Origin: Candidatus Parvarchaeota archaeon
GTDB taxonomy: Archaea > Nanobdellota > Nanobdellia > Pacearchaeales > GW2011-AR1
Length of the DNA: 14,664 nucleotides
Direction of reading: 5' to 3'
Assembly: GCA_004195435.1 (NCBI GenBank)
Contig: PSPM01000007.1
Location: 1 to 14,664, forward strand
The translations under genes were made by a program, and so were the position numbers. Position 1 is the stretch's first letter. Each line of letters opens with the position of its first letter. Under the pieces are notes generated by a model. That model ran no database searches and was not told where the DNA came from. It worked only from the letters and a program-made list of their open reading frames with translations. Shown here one piece after another: positions 6,410-12,508 of this stretch.

Positions 6410-7504
6410 CGAAAATCTCAATATAGCGCCAACTCCTTTGGTTATACTATAGAATTGATCACTTTCTTCAGTTTCGTCTGAAATTAAAATAACTGTTGAT
6501 CCTATTTCAATTGCTTTTTTTTCATATTCAAAGATTTCTTCTTTAGTCAATTTTTTAGAGAGTAAAAGAGTGTCTATTGCTCCTCTTTCTAGGCCCAAGG
6601 ACACTTTTTCTATTCCATAAACTGCTTTGCTAGGATTTTTTCCAAGTATGTCAAAGAATTTTTCTATTATCTTTTTTTCTTTTATTATTTCTTGTTCAGA
6701 GATCTCTTCAGATGACGCCTCTACTAATAAGTCTAATCCGTGCTCATCTACATATCCTATATCTTTTACTGAAATTATTTTTTCTTTTAGTTTTGTAACT
6801 AAGTGCCCCTCTTCTATGAATTCTTCTTTTGTAGGTATTGGGCCACCAATTAAAAACCCTTTAAGTCTCGGCATATCAAAAAATAGCTCTTTCATTTCTT
6901 CGGCAACTCTTCTAAAGAATTTTTTTGCTAATCCCTCTGTTATTCTATGGAATCTTTGTGATGATTGACCTCCCGCTCTAATTTTTCCAGGAACTCCAGA
7001 ACTTAATTTTCTTAGAACTTTTATTCTTTTTCCTTCCAGAAGTCCTATAGTCGCTTCTTGTCTATCTATCGCAAGCAATCCATATATTTCTTCTGTTACA
7101 AGCATTTCTCTCAATGGTTCAGTTACAAAAGTTTGATCGCATCTATACATTCTAACTTTTAACGGTTTTGGAGGCTCTATAGCCCATAATCCAATATCTT
7201 GAACTCCCTCTTTTTTCGAGATATTTCCAGAATATAATGCAAGACCATTTGCTGGAGTTTTTTTGTAATTTTTTAGTTCTCTGATTATTCTTTCCAGAGA
7301 ATCAATTACCGCAGATCTTGTTTGTTTTGATTTTATATTTGAAGCAGTGGATTTTTCTGATTCCAATTGTCTCACTACTGCAGATATGTTGAATCCAGTT
7401 GGAATCATAACAGAAACCAATTCAGTATGTTTCCCCCTAACTGCTTCTAGTTCTTCTATTTTTTCTTCCAATTCTAGTTTTTTTTTATCTGAAAATTCTT
7501 CCAT
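6401..7504 (-). CDS. prf1: Peptide chain release factor aRF1
   Basis: This is the class 1 release factor of archaea, which recognises all three stop codons and triggers peptidyl-tRNA hydrolysis. Domain 1 has the stop-codon reading motifs NIKS (residues 56-59) and YRCDQTF (120-126, the YxCxxxF motif). Domain 2 has the catalytic GGQ in RAGGQSSQRF (178-180). Domain 3 (about 215-367) binds the aRF3-like partner. At 367 residues it is shorter than the roughly 410-420 of most family members. The only cysteine is C122, so the cysteine-containing mini-domain often inserted in domain 3 is absent. The start at 7504 fits a TATA box 25.5 bases upstream. It lies downstream of the broken valS with its own promoter and overlaps convergent yvcK by 9 bases. 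Confidence 0.95.
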   Translation of the reverse strand: MEEFSDKKKLELEEKIEELEAVRGKHTELVSVMIPTGFNISAVVRQLESEKSTASNIKSKQTRSAVIDSLERIIRELKNYKKTPANGLALYSGNISKKEGVQDIGLWAIEPPKPLKVRMYRCDQTFVTEPLREMLVTEEIYGLLAIDRQEATIGLLEGKRIKVLRKLSSGVPGKIRAGGQSSQRFHRITEGLAKKFFRRVAEEMKELFFDMPRLKGFLIGGPIPTKEEFIEEGHLVTKLKEKIISVKDIGYVDEHGLDLLVEASSEEISEQEIIKEKKIIEKFFDILGKNPSKAVYGIEKVSLGLERGAIDTLLLSKKLTKEEIFEYEKKAIEIGSTVILISDETEESDQFYSITKGVGAILRFSLE

Positions 7505-7525
7505 ATACGGAGAAAAATCAACTAA

Positions 7526-7533
7526 TTAATAAA
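7526..7533 (-). promoter_or_regulatory. TATA-like box for aRF1
   Basis: The minus strand reads TTTATTAA, centred 25.5 bases before the ATG at 7504. It implies aRF1 is transcribed independently of valS and without a leader. Confidence 0.55.
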
Positions 7534-7565
7534 GGTTGGGTTTAGTCAAAGGGCATTTCAAATAT

Positions 7566-9813
7566 TTATTCTAAATTATGACAATTTTTTAGATCTTTTT
7601 CGTAGATTTGGAGTTCTTTCGGAATTTTGATATCTTTTATTGGAGCCCTAAGGGAAATATTTTTTTCTTTTTTTCTTTTCCAAATTTCCTTATTAAAATT
7701 AGTTATTTTATCGATTAATTCTAATTTTTCGTTTGTTTTTTTCGTATTTGGAAATTCAGTTATTTTATATTTTAAAGAGTTTGAGATCACTGTAGTAATT
7801 TGAGGTATAATTGGATTGATTAAGATTAGAAATCTTTCCATTAGAAAATGTAATGTATAATGTGCAGAATGCATTTCTTCTATTGTAAATTTTTCTTCTT
7901 CATTATATGCTCTATTTTTAATTAACTCTATATAATGAGATGCAAAAATTTCCCATAAAAAGTATCTTAATTTTAATGCTGGATGATGAAAATCATATTT
8001 ATCATAATTTTTTTCATAATTTATCTAATTTTGTTAATTTTACTTTATCAGGCCTTTTAAATTGAGAAATAAATTTTGATACATTTAACATTTTATTTAG
8101 TGTTTTTATTTCCCCCCTTATTCTTTCTTTGGAACAAGAAATATCTTGTTTTGATAAATCTCCCTCAATTGCTGACCAAATTCTTAGAGCTTCAGCGCCC
8201 TCTTCTTCAATTATTTTTTTCGGATCAATTATATTTCCAAGAGATTTAGACATTTTTCTTCCTTTATTATCAAGTATATGCTGATTTATCCACACATCTT
8301 TGAAAACAGGTTTCTTTGTTTCATAATATCCTCTTAATATTGTATAATATAACCAGGTCCTAATTATTTCCTTTCCTTGAGGCCTTAGAATTTTATTACA
8401 TTTAATTCAGAGAGGGATGAATCAAACCAAGTATCAAAGACTCTTGTTTCTCCAATCCATTTTTTATTTTTGAAATTAGATATTTTTCCCATTAATTTTC
8501 CGTTTAGGTAAACATCTGCTTTTTTTGGAACCGGTTCTTTCCATGGTTGATGGTAAGATCCTTTTTCTGGAATTACTAAATATTCATCTGATCTCCATAA
8601 GGGGATTGGGGTTGCATAAAATCTTCTCCTAGAAATTGGCCAGTCTATTGCTACAGAGTCCATCCATCTTTCTAATATTTTTTTAGATTCTTTAGGATAG
8701 AAATTTATTTTGTTAATAATAGGTTTTAATTTTTCTACAAAATCTATTTGTTTTAAATAAAATTCAGGCATTTCTATAAATTCTATTTCAGCTCCCGACC
8801 TTTCAGAAATTGGAGTTCTATGAAATATTTTTTCTTGTTTATCTATTAAATTTATTTTTTTTAACTCTTCAATTATTTTTTCTCTTGCTTCCTTAACTTT
8901 TAATCCCTTTAGAAAAGAAGCTTTTTCGTTCATTCTACCTTCTTTATTTATAGCAATTTTAGGTTTTAATCCCATTTCTCTAAAGAATTGAATGTCTGTT
9001 AAATCTCCAGCTGAGCACATCATAACAAGTCCAGTTCCTTTTTCTATTTGTGCAAAAGGATGTTCTCTTATGGGCACTTCTTTTCCAAACATAGGAGTTA
9101 TCGCAGTTTTCCCATCTAGGTGAGAGTATCTTTTATCTTCGGGATTAAAAATTACCATTCCACATGTACAAATTAATTCTGGCCGCGTTGTTCCAATTAT
9201 TATCTCTTCACCAGTTTCTTTTACTTTCCATTTAACATTATTAAATATTGATGAAATTTCCTTGTATTCTATTTCTGAATCAGCAACAGTTGTTTGCAGT
9301 TTAGTATCCCAATTATTTACTCTTGAATCCTCGTATATCATTTCTTTCTTGAATAAATCTATGAAAGTATCTTGAGTTAATTTTCTATATTCAGGTGAAT
9401 CTGTTTCATAAATATCTCCTATCAAAAGAATCAATTGATTCTTCAGAAGATTCTGATAAAAGTTTTTCACAATATTCAATGAATTTTTCTTTTCCTATTT
9501 TAAATGGAGAAACTTTAAATTTTTTTTCTGCTCCCATTTCTATTGGAAGCCCATTTCTATCTAAACCTAATGGAAATAATACTTCAAAATTTTTCATTCT
9601 CTTATAACGGGCAAAAAAATCCATGTAACAATAAGTTATTGCGTGACCCATGTGAATTGGAGCATTAATATATGGTGGAGGAGTATCTATGGAATAAATT
9701 AGTTTATTAGTTTTTTCATTAAACTTATTTTCATTAGAATTTTTCCATTTAGTTGTAAGATATTTCTCTATTTCTAAATTCCAATTTTTAATTTTTTTTA
9801 TATCTAAGTTCAT
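7566..9813 (-). pseudogene. valS: Valyl-tRNA synthetase gene with three frame disruptions
   Basis: This encodes the class I synthetase that charges tRNA-Val and edits mischarged threonine, but no single frame spans it. Segment 1 (9813 to about 9430) holds SIDTPPPYINAPIHMGHA with the HIGH-type HMGH at residues 54-57. Segment 2 (about 9430-8400, frame +1) holds an intact editing domain (GTTRPELI, GTGLVMMCSAGDLTD) and DTWFDSSLS. Segment 3 (8406-8014, frame -1) holds ILRPQGKEIIRTW and KMSKSLGN (8242-8256). Segment 4 (8024-7566, frame +1) is the anticodon-binding region (DFHHPALKLRYFLWEIFASHY) and tail. Each junction also lacks about 13-18 residues expected from the family. Conserved motifs are otherwise clean, so decay would be recent. 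Alternatives are sequence error or recoding. The ATG at 9813 fits a TATA box 25.5 bases upstream. Confidence 0.85.
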
Positions 9814-9834
9814 TATTTCTTTAAGAAGGAAGAT

Positions 9835-9842
9835 ATTTTAAA
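9835..9842 (-). promoter_or_regulatory. TATA-like box for valS
   Basis: The minus strand reads TTTAAAAT, centred 25.5 bases before the valS ATG at 9813. The promoter is therefore intact even though the gene body is frame-disrupted. Confidence 0.5.
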
Positions 9843-9872
9843 GATTTGCAAGAGATTTTTTTTAAAATAAGA

Positions 9873-9880
9873 TTTTTAAG
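9873..9880 (+). promoter_or_regulatory. Candidate TATA-like box for the endonuclease III gene
   Basis: The sequence TTTTTAAG is centred 25.5 bases before the ATG at 9902. A stronger-looking TTTAAAAT at 9861-9868 is 37.5 bases away and could be used instead, giving a leader of about 12 bases. Confidence 0.4.
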
Positions 9881-9901
9881 CACCTTTAGATTATATATTT
9901 C

Positions 9902-10513
9902 ATGAGAAATGAAGAAAATTTCATAAATGTTTTCAAAAAGGCTGAGAAAAAATATGGAAAATATGGGAAAAGGCTTGCTGGCGAGAGCTGGGGCCCTGCG
10001 TGGAAGACGTTAGTGGCTACGATTATGTCTGCACAGTCTAGAGATGAAACAACGATTCCGATTGCTGAGAATTTGTTTAAGAAGTATTCTTCATTGGATA
10101 AATTGGCAAACGCTAAATTTAGTGATGTGTTGAAAATTTTGAAAAGTATGAATTATAATAAGACTAAAGCGAAGCATGTAATTATGGCAGCTAAATTTAT
10201 TCGTGATGATTTTAAGGGAAAAGTTCCGGCAGATATTGATGAATTGGTGAAAATTCCAGGAGTTGGTAGGAAAACTGCCAATTTGGTTTTGGGAGAGGTT
10301 TTTAAGAAAGATGCAATTTGTGTTGATACTCATGTTCATAGAATTTCTAATGTTTTCGGTTTTGTGAAAACAAATAATCCAAATAAAACTGAAATGGAAC
10401 TAAGGATGTTAGTTCCTAAAAAATATTGGAAAAAAATAAATAGAATTTTTGTTTTATGGGGAAAGGATGTTCCAGGAAGAGACAAGGAGAGATTGTTAAC
10501 TGAATTGGAATAA
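9902..10513 (+). CDS. nth: Endonuclease III family DNA glycosylase lacking the Fe-S cluster segment
   Basis: This 203-residue base-excision-repair enzyme is a bifunctional glycosylase/AP lyase for oxidised pyrimidines. The helix-hairpin-helix is LVKIPGVGRKTANLVLGE (115-132) with catalytic lysine K124, followed by catalytic aspartate D142 in CVDTHVHRISN. The N-terminal substrate region WKTLVATIMSAQSRDETT (34-51) is normal. The protein ends at GKDVPGRDKERLLTELE with no C-terminal cysteines, so the usual C-x6-C-x2-C-x5-C iron-sulfur loop is absent; C140 is the only cysteine. The other two plus frames beyond this point carry no cysteine motif, so a frameshift does not explain the loss. The first 120 bases look richer in G and C than neighbouring genes. 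It is divergent from valS and upstream of secG. Confidence 0.9.
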   Translation: MRNEENFINVFKKAEKKYGKYGKRLAGESWGPAWKTLVATIMSAQSRDETTIPIAENLFKKYSSLDKLANAKFSDVLKILKSMNYNKTKAKHVIMAAKFIRDDFKGKVPADIDELVKIPGVGRKTANLVLGEVFKKDAICVDTHVHRISNVFGFVKTNNPNKTEMELRMLVPKKYWKKINRIFVLWGKDVPGRDKERLLTELE

Positions 10514-10530
10514 ACTGATTAAACAATAAA

Positions 10531-10538
10531 TTTTTATA
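10531..10538 (+). promoter_or_regulatory. TATA-like box for the Sec61-beta gene
   Basis: The sequence TTTTTATA is centred 25.5 bases before the ATG at 10560. ACAATAAA (10523-10530) lies directly upstream, as at the aIF2-beta and mcm promoters. Confidence 0.55.
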
Positions 10539-10559
10539 GTGTATATTTGTTAGAAGCAT

Positions 10560-10721
10560 ATGGTAGAAAACAAAGTCCAAATGCCTGGTGTTTTTGGCGG
10601 TTTAATGAGATATGATTCTGAGTTTGAAAGCAAATTTATGTTTTCTCCAACATCAGTCATGGGTTTTATTGTAGCTCTAATTTTATTTGTAATTGCGATT
10701 AAAATTTTCTTTCCGTTGTGA
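10560..10721 (+). CDS. secG: Sec61-beta (SecG) subunit of the protein translocase
   Basis: This 53-residue protein is the small non-essential subunit of the archaeal SecYEG/Sec61 channel. It has the family layout: a short cytoplasmic stretch with the conserved GGLMRYDSE motif (residues 13-21), then the SPTSVMGF turn (29-36) and a single C-terminal membrane helix (about 35-52, VALILFVIAIKIFF). The length is typical for archaeal Sec-beta. Its own TATA box gives a leaderless start at 10560, 46 bases after the nth stop. The next gene encodes NAC, which also handles emerging nascent chains, so the pair makes functional sense even though NAC has its own promoter. Confidence 0.87.
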   Translation: MVENKVQMPGVFGGLMRYDSEFESKFMFSPTSVMGFIVALILFVIAIKIFFPL

Positions 10722-10730
10722 TTCTTGGAT

Positions 10731-10738
10731 TTTATAAA
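10731..10738 (+). promoter_or_regulatory. Orphan TATA-like box between secG and nac
   Basis: The sequence TTTATAAA is followed by a 7-base inverted repeat (GATAAAG at 10753-10759, CTTTATC at 10778-10784). It predicts initiation near 10760, where no start codon lies; the first ATG is at 10834. It may give a longer nac leader, a small RNA, or nothing. Confidence 0.25.
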
Positions 10739-10825
10739 TAAGTTTTTTATTGGATAAAGGAATTCTTGAAATTTTGGCTTTATCGAATATATACCTATTT
10801 TAATATTGATAATTGTGTAGAAAAC

Positions 10826-10833
10826 TATTTAAA
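10826..10833 (+). promoter_or_regulatory. TATA-like box for nac
   Basis: The sequence TATTTAAA, preceded by purine-rich GTAGAAAAC, is centred exactly 25.5 bases before the ATG at 10855. This supports that ATG as the true start over the upstream ATG codons at 10834 and 10843. Confidence 0.55.
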
Positions 10834-10854
10834 ATGAAGGGTATGGGAACTGTT

Positions 10855-11184
10855 ATGATTCCAGGATTAGGGGGCATAAACCCAAAAAAAATGCAAGCAA
10901 TGATGAAGCAAATGGGTATAAAGCAAGATGAAATTGAAGCAGAAAGAGTTATTATTGAAAAATCTGATGGAAAAATTATAATAGATAATCCAAATGTTCA
11001 AAAAATTGTAATGCAAGGACAAGAAAGTTGGCAAATAACCGGAAATTCTACAGAAGAGGATAATTCTGAAAAAGATATTGATTTAATTGTCAAAAAAACA
11101 GGAAAATCAGAGGGAGATGCAAAAAAAGCTTTAGAAGAAACAGGAGATATAGCAGAAGCTATATTAAAATTAAGTTCTTTATAA
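10855..11184 (+). CDS. nac: Nascent polypeptide-associated complex protein (archaeal NAC-alpha)
   Basis: Archaeal NAC is a homodimeric ribosome-associated chaperone that contacts emerging nascent chains. From the ATG at 10855 the protein is 109 residues. It has a basic N-terminal ribosome-binding stretch (INPKKMQAMMKQMGI, 8-22), the NAC beta-barrel domain (about 28-65, with NVQKIVMQGQESWQITG), and a C-terminal UBA domain (about 72-109, with SEGDAKKALEETGDIAEAI). The frame extends upstream to ATG codons at 10843 and 10834 and a TTG at 10813. I prefer 10855 because the TATA box fits that position and archaeal NAC proteins typically begin a few residues before the glycine-rich, methionine-rich stretch. 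The length matches the family. Confidence 0.93.
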   Translation: MIPGLGGINPKKMQAMMKQMGIKQDEIEAERVIIEKSDGKIIIDNPNVQKIVMQGQESWQITGNSTEEDNSEKDIDLIVKKTGKSEGDAKKALEETGDIAEAILKLSSL

Positions 11185-11194
11185 GTTAGAAAGG

Positions 11195-11202
11195 TATAAA
11201 TA
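11195..11202 (+). promoter_or_regulatory. TATA box upstream of the 11257 gene
   Basis: The sequence TATAAATA after purine-rich AGAAAGG is one of the strongest matches to the archaeal BRE/TATA pattern in the window. It predicts a start near 11224, about 33 bases before the ATG at 11257, so this transcript would have a leader, unlike most others here. Confidence 0.5.
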
Positions 11203-11256
11203 CTAATTTGATGTTTAGGAACATACTTCTAAGTTTTGCTGAGAAGATTATTACGA

Positions 11257-11682
11257 ATGGATGAGATTATTAAGGAAAAAATTAGCGCAGATCACCTATA
11301 TTATGTGAGTCTAAAATATACAAAAACTTGTGATGTTATTATTAATTTACTTTTGAGATGGAAAATAATGATTGATCTAGGGATTGAAAAATTAATAGAC
11401 AGTGCAAAAAAGAAAAAGAAATGGAAATCAATTCCAGATGCCCCAAGAGCAAAATTAATTCAATTAAAAAAAATTTATTCTGCTGATCCTTTAATTATGG
11501 AAGTTTTAAAATTGTATGAACTTTTTCGAGATATAGAAAAATTAGATAAGGTTAGAGAAAATGAGTTTAGAAAGGGAGTAAATTTAAAAGTAGACCAGAA
11601 GGGAGAGATAATTGATATCAATTTAGAAAAACTAAAAGAATATTCTGAAATTTTAGAAAGATTTATAAGTTCTTTAAAATAA
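11257..11682 (+). CDS. Conserved-looking helical protein, possibly HEPN-like, function unknown
   Basis: The 141-residue protein is almost entirely alpha-helical by composition. It begins with KISADHLYYVSLKYTKT (residues 8-24), then an amphipathic helix with LLLRWKIMIDLGIEKLID. A lysine-rich stretch (KKKKKWK) and a proline turn (IPDAPR) follow, and then a DPLIMEVLKLYELFRDIEKLD helix. The end has a short predicted beta pair (NLKVDQKGEIIDIN) and a final helix. The early helices recall HEPN-type proteins seen in DPANN genomes, but the usual RxxxxH motif is not evident, so this is a weak suggestion. I start at ATG 11257; TTG at 11236 is an in-frame alternative. It lies between nac and minD, 43 bases before minD, and may be co-transcribed with it. 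Confidence 0.65.
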   Translation: MDEIIKEKISADHLYYVSLKYTKTCDVIINLLLRWKIMIDLGIEKLIDSAKKKKKWKSIPDAPRAKLIQLKKIYSADPLIMEVLKLYELFRDIEKLDKVRENEFRKGVNLKVDQKGEIIDINLEKLKEYSEILERFISSLK

Positions 11683-11725
11683 GTTCATTCTATGAATAGT
11701 TTTCTAAGCTATTTAATATTTTCAA

Positions 11726-12475
11726 ATGAAACTAATCACTATAACCTCTGGAAAAGGTGGAGTCGGTAAAACTACTACTGCCATTAATTTAGGTGCCGCT
11801 TTGAATTTTTTTGAAAAAGAAGTTATTATTTTAGATGCCAATCTTACAACTCCCAATATTGGATTACATTTAGGAGCTCCAATAGTTCCAGTAAACTTAA
11901 ATCACGTTTTAATTGAAAAAGCTAAAATTTCTGATGCCATTTATGAGCATGAATCGGGAACAAAAATAATTCCTAGTTCTTTATCTGTAAAAGAACTTAA
12001 AAGATTAAATTATTCCAAATTAAAAGAAGTTGGTGCCAAGTTAAAAAAAATGGCAGATTATGTAATTTTTGATTCTGCTGCCGGATTGGGAGAAGAAGCT
12101 AAAGCAGCTATAGAAGCAGCTGATGAATTAATTTTAGTTACAAATCCAGAAATTCCTGCAGTTACAGATGCTTTGAAAACTATAAAATTTGCAGAAAATT
12201 TAGGAAAAGAAGTAAGAGGAGTTATAATCACTAGAGTTAGAAATTCAAAAAATGAAATGTCTCCTAATAATATAAGAGATATGTTAGAAACTCCTTTAAT
12301 CGGAATAGTTCCCGAAGATAAAAATGTACAATCTTCAGTTAGACATAAGGATGCTTTAGTTCATGTGTACCCTTATTCAAAAGCTTCTAGGGCCTATAAA
12401 AGAATTGCTGCCAGATTAGCTGATATAGATTATAAAGAACCTGGTTTGTTAAAAAGATTATTTGGTAGGAATTGA
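11726..12475 (+). CDS. minD: MinD/ParA-family ATPase with C-terminal membrane-targeting helix
   Basis: The 249-residue protein is a deviant Walker-type P-loop ATPase. The deviant Walker A motif is SGKGGVGKTT (8-17), with signature lysine K10 and P-loop K15. The switch I region contains ILDANLTTPNIG (35-46) and switch II is VIFDSAAGLGEE (113-124). The base-recognition region is TNPEIPAVTDALK (139-151). The C-terminus ends EPGLLKRLFGRN, a short basic amphipathic helix like the MinD membrane-targeting sequence. This favours the MinD branch over ParA, Soj or the Mrp group. Such proteins act in cell-pole or division positioning and in archaeal motility placement; the partner is not visible here. 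No clear TATA box lies 25 bases upstream, so it may be read from the promoter at 11195. Confidence 0.88.
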   Translation: MKLITITSGKGGVGKTTTAINLGAALNFFEKEVIILDANLTTPNIGLHLGAPIVPVNLNHVLIEKAKISDAIYEHESGTKIIPSSLSVKELKRLNYSKLKEVGAKLKKMADYVIFDSAAGLGEEAKAAIEAADELILVTNPEIPAVTDALKTIKFAENLGKEVRGVIITRVRNSKNEMSPNNIRDMLETPLIGIVPEDKNVQSSVRHKDALVHVYPYSKASRAYKRIAARLADIDYKEPGLLKRLFGRN

Positions 12476-12508
12476 CTAATTTTGCTTCTAATTTTTATTG
12501 TTATCTTT
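12476..12508 (+). terminator. T-rich candidate terminator after minD
   Basis: The gap between the convergent minD and metG genes contains three runs of five or more T or near-T bases on the plus strand (around 12490-12510), with no hairpin. Archaeal RNA polymerase terminates at such oligo-T stretches, so this is a plausible minD terminator. The evidence is composition only. Confidence 0.35.

Noticed and set aside
7566..9813. valS as a naturally split gene with separately expressed parts
   Set aside because: The parts have no own start codons at sensible domain edges and no TATA boxes at the usual distance, and the breaks fall inside domains.
10440..10560. Loss of the nth Fe-S loop through a frameshift
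   Set aside because: The other two plus frames after residue 185 end quickly and contain no four-cysteine pattern.
11684..11699. Short inverted repeat TTCAT...ATGAA before minD as an operator or terminator
   Set aside because: Five-base arms in AT-rich DNA are expected by chance and no T-run follows directly.
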